From Promicromonospora sukumoe 327MFSha3.1 (GTDB lineage: Bacteria > Actinomycetota > Actinomycetes > Actinomycetales > Cellulomonadaceae): 64,000 nt of DNA. This document shows, piece by piece, positions 24,907 through 32,769 of the stretch (within the stretch, counting starts at the first letter, position 1; each line of letters starts with the position of its first letter). The stretch is from contig NZ_ARQM01000010.1 of NCBI RefSeq assembly GCF_000385135.1, positions 620,001 through 684,000 on the forward strand, in the 5' to 3' direction. The position numbers and the translations under genes were made by a program. The notes beneath the pieces were generated by a model. It was not told the DNA's origin. It saw nothing but the letters and a program-made list of their open reading frames with translations, and searched no databases.

Positions 24907-27459
24907 ATGTCAGAGATCGTCGACAGCCTGTCCGTCGTCCGGCCGCTGCCGGAGGCCGCGCCCCGGGCGCGGTCCGAGCAGCAGGTGCACGGCGCGGGCT
25001 GGCGCATCACCGTGCTGAGCGACGGCGTCTTCCGGATCGAGCGCTCGGCGGACGGCGGGTTCGAGGACCGCGCCTCGACCTTCGCGATCCGGCGCGACCT
25101 GCCCCCGGCCGAGTTCGGCGTCGAGCGGGTGGGCGACGGCGTCGTGGTCACCACGGCGCGCGCCCGCCTGCGGTACGACGGCGGTGAGTTCTCGGCGAGC
25201 GGGCTCGTCGTCGAGATCCTCGGCAGCGACTCCGGGCGCTGGCGGTACGGCGACGAGCCCCGGGACCTGGGCGGCACCGCGCGCACCCTGGACGACGTCG
25301 ACGGCCGGGCCGACCTCGAACCCGGCGTCGTCTCCCGCGACGGCATCGGCGTGGTCGACGACTCGACGTCGTTCCTGTTCGAGGACGACGGCTGGGTGGG
25401 CTCGCGCGTGCCCGGCCGCAGCGACCTGTACGTGTTCGCGTTCGGCCGCGACTACACCGACGCCGTCGGCGACCTCTACCGGGTCTCGGGGCGTCCGATG
25501 CGGCTGCCGCGCTGGGCGCTCGGCAACTGGTGGAGCCGGTACCACCCCTACAGCGACGAGTCGTACCTGGCGCTCATGGACCGGTTCGACGAGGAGCGCA
25601 TCCCGTTCTCCGTCGCGGTGATCGACATGGACTGGCACCGGGTCGACTCGGTGCCGAAGCGGTTCGGCAGCAGCTGGACGGGCTACTCCTGGGAGCCCAC
25701 GCTCTTCCCGGACCCCGCCGCGTTCCTCGGCGCGCTCCACGAGCGCGGGCTGCGCACCACGCTGAACCTGCACCCGGCCGACGGCGTCCGCGCCTTCGAG
25801 GACGCGTACCCGGCGATGGCCCGCGCCCTGGGCGTGGACCCGGACACCGAGCAGCCCATCCCGTTCGACCCGACCGACCCGGCGTTCCTGAAGGCCTACT
25901 TCGCGGAGCTGCACCACCCGCTCGAGAAGCAGGGCGTCGACTTCTGGTGGATCGACTGGCAGCAGGGGCGTACGTCCGGGATGCCGGGCGTGGACCCGCT
26001 GTGGGTGCTCAACCACTTCCACCACCTCGACGCCGCCCGCGACGGCAAGCCGGGCATGACGTTCTCCCGGTACGCGGGCCCCGGCAGCCACCGGTACGCC
26101 GTCGGGTTCTCCGGCGACGCCGTGGTCTCCTGGGAGTCGCTCGACTTCCAGCCCGAGTTCACCGCGACCGCCGCCAACATCGGCTACGGCTGGTGGAGCC
26201 ACGACATCGGCGGGCACACCCGCGGCGTGCGCGACGACGAGCTCGCCACCCGGTGGGTGCAGTTCGGCGTCTTCTCGCCGATCATGCGGCTGCACTCGGC
26301 GAACAACCCGTTCATCCGCAAGGAGCCGTGGGTCTTCCCGCCTGAGCACCGCACCGCGATGGACGACGCGCTGCGGTTCCGGCACCGCATGGTGCCCTAC
26401 CTGCACACGATGAACCACCGCGCCGCCGCCGGCGTACCGCTCGTGCGGCCGATGTACCACCTGGAGCCGCGGCGGCAGGAGGCGTACGAGGTACCCAACC
26501 AGTACGCGTTCGGCAGCGAGCTGCTGGTCGCGCCCGTCACGACGCCCCGTGACGCCGCCTCGCTGCGGGGCCGCGTCAAGGTGTGGCTGCCCGAGGGGCT
26601 GTGGACCGACATCTTCACCGACGCCGTCTACCAGGGCGGACGCACGGTCGAGATGCACCGGACGCTGGGGTCGGTGCCCGCGCTGCTGCGGGGCGGCGGG
26701 ATCCTGCCGCTCGACGGCGGGGACGAGCTGGACGCGACGCGGAACCCGGAGGCGCTGGAGGTGCTGGTCGCGCCGGGGGCGTCGGGGGAGTTCGTGCTGG
26801 CGGAGGATCTTGAGGGTGGTGTCGGGTCGGGTGTTGGTGGCTACGCGGAGGGTGCCGGCGCGGGTGGTGCTGGGACGAATGGCTTCGCGGGGGCTGACGG
26901 CGCGGGTGGTGCTGGCGACGGCTTCGCGGGAGCGGACGGCGCGGGTAGCGCTGGGACCGACGGCTTCGCAGGGGCGAATGGTGTCGGTGCAGTTGCCGGC
27001 CCGGCCGCGCGTACCTCGCTGACGTGGGACCGAGAGCGCGGTGAGTTCCGGATCGAGCCCGCGCGCGGCGACGCGTCGGCGCTGCCCGCGCAGCGGCAGT
27101 GGACCCTCACGTTCCTCGCGGCCCGGCCCGAGGGGTCGGTGACGGTGAACGGCACGGTCGTCCCGGTGGACGGCGTCGACGGGCGGTGGAGCGTCACCGC
27201 CTCCGCCGCGCCCACGGCCGAGGTCGTCGTGCGGGTCGACGGCGGACCGCTGCGCGTCGGCACGGACCGCACCGAGGCGGCCCGCGTGATCCTGGAGTCC
27301 GCGCAGTCGGCGAACCCGGAGAAGCTCGCGGCCTGGGACATCGTCAGCAGCGCGCGCAGCGCGGCCGAGAAGATCGCGGAGCTCTCCGCCGTCGACCTGC
27401 CGGCCCAGGTCCGCGCGGCCCTGGTCGAACAGCTAGCGGCGGTGACGCCGGAGGCGTGA
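24907..27459 (+). CDS. GH31 family glycoside hydrolase (alpha-glucosidase/xylosidase-like)
   Basis: The 850-residue cytosolic protein has the GH31 layout: N-terminal beta-sandwich, a (beta/alpha)8 barrel from about residue 195, and C-terminal beta domains. The catalytic nucleophile is probably D350 in DFWWIDWQQ, where most members have WxDMNE, and the acid/base D404 in GFSGDAVVSW. No signal peptide is present, so it acts on imported oligosaccharides. GAGGAG sits four bases before ATG 24907. A glycine/alanine/phenylalanine-repeat insert (about residues 637-698) interrupts the C-terminal domain. It is last in the importer operon, controlled by the operator at 21696. The exact linkage is unclear: alpha-glucosidase, isomaltase or xylosidase are all possible. 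Confidence 0.88.
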   Translation: MSEIVDSLSVVRPLPEAAPRARSEQQVHGAGWRITVLSDGVFRIERSADGGFEDRASTFAIRRDLPPAEFGVERVGDGVVVTTARARLRYDGGEFSASGLVVEILGSDSGRWRYGDEPRDLGGTARTLDDVDGRADLEPGVVSRDGIGVVDDSTSFLFEDDGWVGSRVPGRSDLYVFAFGRDYTDAVGDLYRVSGRPMRLPRWALGNWWSRYHPYSDESYLALMDRFDEERIPFSVAVIDMDWHRVDSVPKRFGSSWTGYSWEPTLFPDPAAFLGALHERGLRTTLNLHPADGVRAFEDAYPAMARALGVDPDTEQPIPFDPTDPAFLKAYFAELHHPLEKQGVDFWWIDWQQGRTSGMPGVDPLWVLNHFHHLDAARDGKPGMTFSRYAGPGSHRYAVGFSGDAVVSWESLDFQPEFTATAANIGYGWWSHDIGGHTRGVRDDELATRWVQFGVFSPIMRLHSANNPFIRKEPWVFPPEHRTAMDDALRFRHRMVPYLHTMNHRAAAGVPLVRPMYHLEPRRQEAYEVPNQYAFGSELLVAPVTTPRDAASLRGRVKVWLPEGLWTDIFTDAVYQGGRTVEMHRTLGSVPALLRGGGILPLDGGDELDATRNPEALEVLVAPGASGEFVLAEDLEGGVGSGVGGYAEGAGAGGAGTNGFAGADGAGGAGDGFAGADGAGSAGTDGFAGANGVGAVAGPAARTSLTWDRERGEFRIEPARGDASALPAQRQWTLTFLAARPEGSVTVNGTVVPVDGVDGRWSVTASAAPTAEVVVRVDGGPLRVGTDRTEAARVILESAQSANPEKLAAWDIVSSARSAAEKIAELSAVDLPAQVRAALVEQLAAVTPEA
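26810..27005 (+). repeat. Coding tandem repeats in GH31 gene
   Basis: The DNA is a set of imperfect in-frame repeats encoding GAGGAGxxGFAGADGAGGAG-like stretches. The repeats make a flexible linker within the C-terminal part of the enzyme. Related GH31 proteins do not need it, so it is probably an expansion specific to this lineage. Confidence 0.7.
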
Positions 27460-27518
27460 CTTCGGGGGCGTGACCTCGGTGACCTGACCTCGAGGCCGTG
27501 ACCTCGGTGACCTGACCT

Positions 27519-27548
27519 CGAGTGCCCGGCTCGGCGGCCGGGCACTCG
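27519..27548 (+). terminator. Terminator hairpin after GH31 operon
   Basis: Perfect 12-bp arms, CGAGTGCCCGGC at 27519-27530 and its reverse complement at 27537-27548, with a 6-base loop, lie 60 bases after the GH31 stop codon. No T-tract follows. Confidence 0.65.
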
Positions 27549-27578
27549 TGTCGCGCACCGAGCTCGGCACACTGCCCG

Positions 27579-27646
27579 AGTGCTCGGCACTTGGCATTGA
27601 GATCGGTCCAGGGGTGGACCGATCTCAATGCCAACTGCCGAGCACT
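27579..27646. repeat. Long hairpin, copy 1 of 4
   Basis: Arms of 32 bp at 27579-27610 and 27615-27646 pair with a single mismatch around a GGGG loop. The arm contains TTGGCATTGAGATCGGTCCA. Related copies are at about 27808-27868, 28148-28205 and 28323-28380. Confidence 0.85.
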
Positions 27647-27650
27647 GGAG

Positions 27651-27770
27651 CCGACTGCCGAGCCCCGAGGCGAACTGCCGAGCACCGAGGCGAACTGCCG
27701 AGCACCGAGGCGAACTGCCGAGCACCGAGGCGAACTGCCGAGCCCAAGGGCGGACTCCCGACTACCGGGG
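27651..27770. repeat. 20-bp tandem array
   Basis: Six units of a 20-bp sequence close to CGAACTGCCGAGCACCGAGG run head to tail from 27651. The three central units (27671-27730) are identical, and the outer ones are degenerate. Confidence 0.85.
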
Positions 27771-27807
27771 TGGGCCACGGGGCGGCGGCGTCGGCATGTT
27801 GCCCGAG

Positions 27808-27868
27808 TGCTCGGCAGCTGGCACTGAGATCGGTCCAGGCTTGAGCCGATCTCAATGCCAACTGCCGA
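27808..27868. repeat. Long hairpin, copy 2 of 4
   Basis: An imperfect inverted repeat related to copy 1, with the arm halves meeting near 27840. The right arm keeps GATCTCAATGCCAACTGCCGA. The 21-bp array begins within its right edge. Confidence 0.75.
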
Positions 27869-28013
27869 CCGCCAGGTGCCAAGTGCGGACCGCCAGGTGC
27901 CAGGTGCGGACCGCCAGGTGCCAGGTGCGGACCGCCAGGTGCCAGGTGCGGACCGCCAGGTGCCAGGTGCGGACCGCCAGGTGCCAGGTGCCGACCGCCA
28001 GGTGCTGACAGCC
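27867..28013. repeat. 21-bp tandem array
   Basis: Seven units with an exact 21-bp period begin at 27867, 27888, 27909, 27930, 27951, 27972 and 27993, each starting GACCGCCAGGTGCCA or a close variant. Five are nearly identical. The units then decay into the following sequence. Confidence 0.88.
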
Positions 28014-28147
28014 GAACGCCAGGTGCTGACTGTCGAACACCGGGCGCTGATTGCCGAGCCACGGGTCGGGCCGCTGGACGCCAACGGTCGGCTGTCGAGC
28101 ACTGGAGCGGTCTGTGGGGTGGCGGCGTCGGCATGTTGCCTGAGTGC

Positions 28148-28205
28148 TCGGCAGCTGGCATCGAGATCGGCTCAGGCCTGAGCCGATCTCGATGCCAACT
28201 GCCGA
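28148..28205. repeat. Long hairpin, copy 3 of 4
   Basis: Arms of 29 bp at 28148-28176 and 28177-28205 meet without a loop and pair with one mismatch. This is the most symmetric copy, with CTCAGGCCTGAG at its centre. Confidence 0.85.
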
Positions 28206-28322
28206 CCGCCAGGTGCTGACTGCCGACTGCCGAGCCCCGAGGCGAACTGCCGAGCCCAAGGACGGACTCCTAACTACCGGGGTGGGCCACCGGGCGGTGA
28301 CGTCGGCATGTTGCCCGAGTGC

Positions 28323-28380
28323 TCGGCAGTTGGCACTGAGATCGGTCCAGGCCTGAGCCGATCTGAATGCCAACTGCCGA
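28323..28380. repeat. Long hairpin, copy 4 of 4
   Basis: Arms of 29 bp at 28323-28351 and 28352-28380 pair with several mismatches. It is closest in sequence to copy 3. It is preceded, like copies 2 and 3, by GTCGGCATGTTGCC. Confidence 0.8.
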
Positions 28381-28487
28381 ACACCAGGTGCCAAGTGCCG
28401 ACCGCCAGGGGCGGACTGCCGATCAGCGCAGCGAACTGCCGAATCCCAGGGGCGGACTGCCGAGTGGCCCAGGGCAAAGTGCCGAGC

Positions 28488-29588
28488 TCAGCGCGCCGTG
28501 CCCCCGCGCCCCGTGCCCCCGCGCCCCGTGCCCCCGCGCCCCGTGTCGCCGCGCGCCGCGCCGCCCTCTTCCACCCCAACCGCCGGCGCGCTCTCGCGGA
28601 ACTCGATCGTGTGGCCCACCGTGACGTGCCGGCCCGGCCCCGCGTAGCCCTCCAGCCGCTCCAGCAGCAGGTCCAGGGCACGTTCGGCGAGCGCCCGCGT
28701 GTCCGGGGCGACCGACGTCAGGCTCGGCGCGGTGCTCGCGCCGAGCTCGATCGCGTCCCAGCCGATCACGGCGACGTCGCCCGGCACGTCCAGGCCGTGC
28801 CGCCGCAGGGCGCGCAGCGCGCCGATCGCCGCGAGGTCGTCGCGGCACAGCAGCCCGTCCAGCTGGAGCCCGGCGGTCAGCGCGGCGTGGAGGGCCTCCT
28901 CGGCGTCGCGCGCGTCGCCGTCCTGCCGCCGGGTGACGAGCAGCTCCGGGTCGGCGGACAGGCCGGCGTCGGCGAGCGCCTGGCGGTAGCCCTCGATCCG
29001 GAGCGTGGACGTCCAGGAGATCCGGTCGGTCTCGTGCCCGAGGAACCCGATGCGGCGGCGTCCGGCGCGTACCAGGTGTCCGACGGCGTCGCGGGCGGCG
29101 GCCACGTTGTCGATCGCGACCTGGTCCGCGCCGTCGGGCTGCGGGTCCTCGCCCAGGAACACGATGGGCATGCCGTGCCGCTCGCCGTCCAGCTCGCGCG
29201 CGGCCAGGACCTGCGGCTGCATCACCATCGCGTCCATGATCCCGGCCTCGCGGTCGCGCAGCACGGACCGTTCGCCGTCCGCCGTCGCGCCCGTCTCCGC
29301 GAGCAGGAGCCGGTAGCCGCGCGACTCGGCGACCCGTGCGAAGACGTGCGCGAGCTCGGCGAAGTACGGGCGCCGCAGGTCGGGGAACGCGAGCCCGAGC
29401 ATGCTCGACCGTCCCGTGGCGAGGCTGCGGCCCGTGCGGTTGGGCCGGTAGCCGAGCTCGTCGATCGCGGCCTGCACCCGCTCGCGCATCCCCGGGCTGA
29501 CGTGCTGGTACCCGCGGACCACGTTGGACACGGTCTTCATCGAGACCCCCGCGTGCTCCGCGACGTCCTGCAGGGTCACCCGGTTCAT
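28488..29588 (-). CDS. LacI family transcriptional regulator
   Basis: The 366-residue protein has the N-terminal LacI helix-turn-helix (VTLQDVAEHAGVSMKTVSNVVRG), the hinge helix region (YRPNRTGRSLATGRSS), and a periplasmic-binding-protein-like effector domain with the conserved GLDVPGDVAVIGWDAIELG and PSLTSVAPDTRALAERALDLL. The last ~20 residues are GRGGT repeats from a 15-bp DNA repeat. It is 83 bases downstream of the debranching enzyme gene, separated by a hairpin, so it may have its own promoter. It is a candidate repressor of one or both importer operons. Confidence 0.92.
   Translation of the reverse strand: MNRVTLQDVAEHAGVSMKTVSNVVRGYQHVSPGMRERVQAAIDELGYRPNRTGRSLATGRSSMLGLAFPDLRRPYFAELAHVFARVAESRGYRLLLAETGATADGERSVLRDREAGIMDAMVMQPQVLAARELDGERHGMPIVFLGEDPQPDGADQVAIDNVAAARDAVGHLVRAGRRRIGFLGHETDRISWTSTLRIEGYRQALADAGLSADPELLVTRRQDGDARDAEEALHAALTAGLQLDGLLCRDDLAAIGALRALRRHGLDVPGDVAVIGWDAIELGASTAPSLTSVAPDTRALAERALDLLLERLEGYAGPGRHVTVGHTIEFRESAPAVGVEEGGAARGDTGRGGTGRGGTGRGGTAR
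28499..28545. repeat. 15-bp tandem repeat in lacI 3' end
   Basis: Three copies of CCCCGCGCCCCGTGC run through the 3' end of lacI, giving GRGGT repeats at the protein C terminus. They adjoin the large intergenic repeat region. Confidence 0.8.
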
Positions 29589-29633
29589 GTCGGAAGATTA
29601 CCTTTGGCCCCCGGAAGGCCGGGAAAGGCCCGC

Positions 29634-29652
29634 CCCGAACCGCTCGTTCGGG
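29634..29652 (-). terminator. Terminator-like hairpin after debranching enzyme gene
   Basis: CCCGAAC at 29634-29640 pairs perfectly with GTTCGGG at 29646-29652 around a five-base loop, between the debranching gene stop and the lacI start. No T-tract follows. Confidence 0.5.
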
Positions 29653-29671
29653 ACGGACCTTCGTATCGGCC

Positions 29672-31846
29672 TCAGCCGACGACGGCGTCCGCGCGCGGCG
29701 CGCTCGTCACCGCGAGGCATGTGATCGCCGCCGCCGCCGACCAGGCCTGCGGGCGGCAGGCCGCCGGATACGGGGTCGGCACCCCGGCGCGCGTCGCGGG
29801 GTCGCCCCCGTGCAGCTCGGGCACGCGGTAGTCGAAGCCCTCGGCCGCCGCGAGCAGCCCGTCCACCGCGCGGCGCGCGTGCCCGGCCAGGCCGGCGCGG
29901 TGCATGCCGTGCACCGCGATGGCGGTGTCGTGCGTCCACACGCTGCCCCCGTGGTACGACAGCGGCCAGTAGCCCGCCGCGCCCGTCGACATGGTGCGGA
30001 TGCCGAACCCGGTCGACATCGCCGGGCCCAGCAGCAGGTCGGCCACGTGCTGCTCCTCGTCCGGCTCCAGGATCCCGGTGCCCAGCAGGTGCCCGATGTT
30101 GCTGGTCAGCGTGTCGACCGGACGCTTGTCCTTGTCCAGCGCCACGGCCGGGTACCGGCCCTCCGGCGTCTGCACCCAGTACGACGCCGCGAACCGGGCC
30201 CGCAGGTCGGCGGCCCAGGCGCGCAGCCCGGCCGGGTTCAGGACGGCGGCGGTCTCCCCGGACGGCGCCTCCGTGGACCCGGCATCCGAGGACGCGGCGT
30301 CCGACGGCGACGCCTCCGTGCCGAACGCCTCCAGCAGGTCCGCGCCCGCGAGCGCCGCCTCGTAGGCGTAGCCCTGGACCTCGCAGAGCGCGATGGGGCC
30401 GTCGGCCAGTGCCCCGTCGCGCCACTGGATGGAGTCGCCGGAGTCCTTCCAGCCCTGGTTGGCCAGGCCGCGCCCGGACCGGTCGATGTAGTCGAGGAAC
30501 CCGTCGCCGTCGCTGTCCCCGTGCTCGACGAGCCAGGTCAGGGCGCCGCGCAGCGCCGGTAGCAGGGCGGCGACCTCCTCGTCGGGCATGCCGGCGCGCC
30601 AGGCGTCGGCGAGCAGGCAGATCCACAGCGGGGTGGAGTCGACGCTGCCGTAGTACAGCGGGGGCAGGACGACGCCCTCGCCGGGGATCTCGAGCGGCGT
30701 CGCGCGCAGCTCGTGCAGGATCTTGCCGGGCTCCTGAGCGGTGTCGACGTCGTGGTCGGTGCCCTGCAGCCGCGCCAGGACGCGCAGCGTGGACGCCGCG
30801 ATCCGGACGTCGAGCGGGAGCGCGAGCCGGGCGGCCCAGAGGGCGTCGCGGCCGAACAGCGTGAAGAACCAGGGGGCGCCGGCGGCGAAGAACTCGTCGT
30901 CGGGGTGGCCGGGCAGGGTCAGGCGCAGGGCGTCGAGGTCGTCCAGCGCGGTGTCGAGCCAGCGGCCGAGTCGGGGGTCGGCGCCCTCGGAGACGGCGAT
31001 CCGGGCGGCGCCCGCGGGAGCCGGGTCGGCAGGGGTCGAGCTGCCAGGGGTCGAGCCGGCAGGGGTCGAGCCGGCAGGGGTCGAGTCACCGGCCGCCGCC
31101 CCGCGCAGCGCCTCCGCCGTCCCCGGCCAGGTGCCGGCGGCGCCCCGGACGACCATGGCGTCGTCGTGCAGGGCGAGCGACCAGGCGGCCTCCGCGCGGC
31201 CGCGGGCCGGGACGTCCAGCGGCCAGGTCGCGACGATCTCGCCGTCCGCGCCGGTCGTGACGGTCGCGCCGGCGGCCGTGAGCGTGAACGAGTGGCCGCC
31301 GGAGCGCGCGACCGCGGTGCTGCTGCCAGGCGCTGAGCCGTCACCAAGCCCAGAACCGTCGCCGAGCGTGATCTCCGGGGCGCCGCCCGGCGCGGCGAGC
31401 CCGGCCTTGACCTCGTGCATGCTCGCGAAGTCGGGGCGCAGCCGCAGGCGGAGGGTCACGCGCGTCGGCTCGGCCAGGTGCGAGGCGACGGTCCACGTCT
31501 CGGCGAGCGAGCCGTCGGTTACGCGGCGGTCGCGCACGAGGCGCACCTTCGGGTCGGGCGTGGCGTCGTCCGCCCCGCGCAGGAGGCCGCCGAACACGAC
31601 GTGCGAGGCGCTGTCCGGGGCGAGCGAGATGTACTCGATCGCCGACTCGGCGCACTCCAGCGTCAGGCCGCGCACGTGCCGCACGTCGCCGTGGTAGACG
31701 CCGTCGATCGGCGCGGCGCCGAGGTCGCCGTCGCGGCCCGACCAGACCTGGGTCGGGGCGCGCAGGGCGATGACGGCGTCGCCGAGCAGCGGCTGCAACG
31801 GTGGGGTGGTGGGCGTCGTCATGCTCGTCGTCATGCTCGTCGTCAT
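29672..31846 (-). CDS. Glycogen-debranching-enzyme-like protein (amylo-alpha-1,6-glucosidase family)
   Basis: The 724-residue protein matches GDE_N_bis / amylo-alpha-1,6-glucosidase-like proteins. It has an N-terminal beta domain (LGDAVIALRAPTQVWSGRDGDLGAAPIDGVYHGDVRHVRGLTLE) and an (alpha/alpha)6 barrel (FFAAGAPWFFTLFGRDALWAARLALP; GSVDSTPLWICLLADAWRAG; NQGWKDSGDSIQWRDG; EVQGYAYEA). It would trim imported alpha-glucans or release glucose branches. A serine/proline/threonine-rich linker (STPAGSTPAGSTPGSS) lies between domains. The ATG at 31846 overlaps the permease stop (ATGA) but touches AAGGA; a repeated ATGACGACGAGC gives two more in-frame ATGs, and the second is better spaced. It ends the importer operon. 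Confidence 0.87.
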   Translation of the reverse strand: MTTSMTTSMTTPTTPPLQPLLGDAVIALRAPTQVWSGRDGDLGAAPIDGVYHGDVRHVRGLTLECAESAIEYISLAPDSASHVVFGGLLRGADDATPDPKVRLVRDRRVTDGSLAETWTVASHLAEPTRVTLRLRLRPDFASMHEVKAGLAAPGGAPEITLGDGSGLGDGSAPGSSTAVARSGGHSFTLTAAGATVTTGADGEIVATWPLDVPARGRAEAAWSLALHDDAMVVRGAAGTWPGTAEALRGAAAGDSTPAGSTPAGSTPGSSTPADPAPAGAARIAVSEGADPRLGRWLDTALDDLDALRLTLPGHPDDEFFAAGAPWFFTLFGRDALWAARLALPLDVRIAASTLRVLARLQGTDHDVDTAQEPGKILHELRATPLEIPGEGVVLPPLYYGSVDSTPLWICLLADAWRAGMPDEEVAALLPALRGALTWLVEHGDSDGDGFLDYIDRSGRGLANQGWKDSGDSIQWRDGALADGPIALCEVQGYAYEAALAGADLLEAFGTEASPSDAASSDAGSTEAPSGETAAVLNPAGLRAWAADLRARFAASYWVQTPEGRYPAVALDKDKRPVDTLTSNIGHLLGTGILEPDEEQHVADLLLGPAMSTGFGIRTMSTGAAGYWPLSYHGGSVWTHDTAIAVHGMHRAGLAGHARRAVDGLLAAAEGFDYRVPELHGGDPATRAGVPTPYPAACRPQAWSAAAAITCLAVTSAPRADAVVG

Positions 31847-32769
31847 TCCTTGACGGCTCCTTCGCTGGTGTTCATGATGCGTCGCTGGAACACGAAGAAC
31901 ACGACCGCCACGGGGATGGTCATGATCGCCGCGGCGGCGAGCTTGATGGGGTACTGGCTGCCCTGGCTGAGCTGGCCGCTGGCCAGGGAGGCGACGCCCT
32001 TGGTGAGGGTCGTCAGGTCGGGGGACTGGGCGGCGACGATGAAGTGGCTCAGCTCGTTCCACGACCCCTGGAACGACAGGATCACGATGGTCACGAGCGC
32101 GGGCCGCGCCATGGGCAGCACCACGGACCAGAAGATCCGGAACGTGCCGGCACCGTCGATGCGGGCCTGCTCCTCGACCGAGGCCGGGATGGACTCGAAG
32201 AAGTTCTTCATGATGAACACGCCCGCGGCGTCCACGAGCAGCGGCAGCACCATGCCCGCGTACGAGTCGTAGATGCCGAGCTGGTTGATCACCAGGAACT
32301 TCGGGATGAGCAGCACCACGGTGGGCACCGCCATCACCGCGACGAGCGCCGCGAAGATCACGCCGCGGCCGCGGAAGTGCAGCCGGGCCAGCGCGTAGCC
32401 CGCCAGGGAGTCGAAGAACACGCGCCCCGCGGTGACCAGCACTGTCACGATCGCGGAGTTGGCGAACCACACGGGGAAGTCCGACCGCAGGAACAGGCGC
32501 GCGTACGCGGACCAGGTCAGCGGGTCGGGCACGAGCGAGACGGGGTCGGCCGCGGCGTCCGCCTCGGTCTTGACCGACGTCGCGAGCTGTACCAGGAACG
32601 GGTAGACGTAGACCAGCGCGAGGCCGATCAGCAGCGCGTACAGCCCGATCTGCCAGGCGAGCGCCTTGCGCGGGCGGCGGCGCAGGCCACCGTTCGTGCC
32701 TCGGTTCGTGCCGCGGCTCCTGCCGCCGCCCGTGGTGCGGCCCGCGTTGCGGCCCAGGGTCAGGCTCAT
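31843..32769 (-). CDS. ABC transporter permease, MalG type
   Basis: The 308-residue protein has a basic glycine/arginine-rich N terminus, six membrane helices and the EAA loop (EEQARIDGAGTFRIFWSVVLPMA). It overlaps the upstream permease stop by four bases and the downstream debranching gene by four bases. It forms the importer core with the MalF-type partner. No ATPase gene is nearby. Confidence 0.93.
   Translation of the reverse strand: MSLTLGRNAGRTTGGGRSRGTNRGTNGGLRRRPRKALAWQIGLYALLIGLALVYVYPFLVQLATSVKTEADAAADPVSLVPDPLTWSAYARLFLRSDFPVWFANSAIVTVLVTAGRVFFDSLAGYALARLHFRGRGVIFAALVAVMAVPTVVLLIPKFLVINQLGIYDSYAGMVLPLLVDAAGVFIMKNFFESIPASVEEQARIDGAGTFRIFWSVVLPMARPALVTIVILSFQGSWNELSHFIVAAQSPDLTTLTKGVASLASGQLSQGSQYPIKLAAAAIMTIPVAVVFFVFQRRIMNTSEGAVKE

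Larger units (their letters stand above)
27460..28487. repeat. One-kilobase repeat-filled intergenic region
   Basis: Between convergent GH31 and lacI genes there is no credible gene. The region holds, in order: a 26-bp direct repeat (27469-27494, 27497-27522); a terminator-like hairpin (27519-27548); four copies of a ~60-base hairpin; a 20-bp tandem array (27651-27770); and a 21-bp tandem array (27867-28013). Three of the hairpin copies are preceded by a common GTCGGCATGTTGCC-type lead. CTGCCGA and its complement recur throughout. All six frames stay partly open through the 21-bp array only because 21 is a multiple of three. Confidence 0.9.

Noticed and set aside
27651-28013. Possible CRISPR array
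   Set aside because: Repeats are head to tail without unique spacers and no cas gene is near, so these are plain tandem repeats.
27548-28681. Several repeat-containing open frames (for example 27855-28181 and 27852-28394) in the intergenic region
   Set aside because: Their composition comes from the 20- and 21-bp arrays; frames are open on both strands, there is no Shine-Dalgarno or domain, and the 21-bp period alone keeps frames open.
29672-32470. A 932-codon debranching protein with a long N-terminal extension
   Set aside because: The extension is shadow of the permease gene. The family domain starts after ATG 31846, which overlaps the permease stop.
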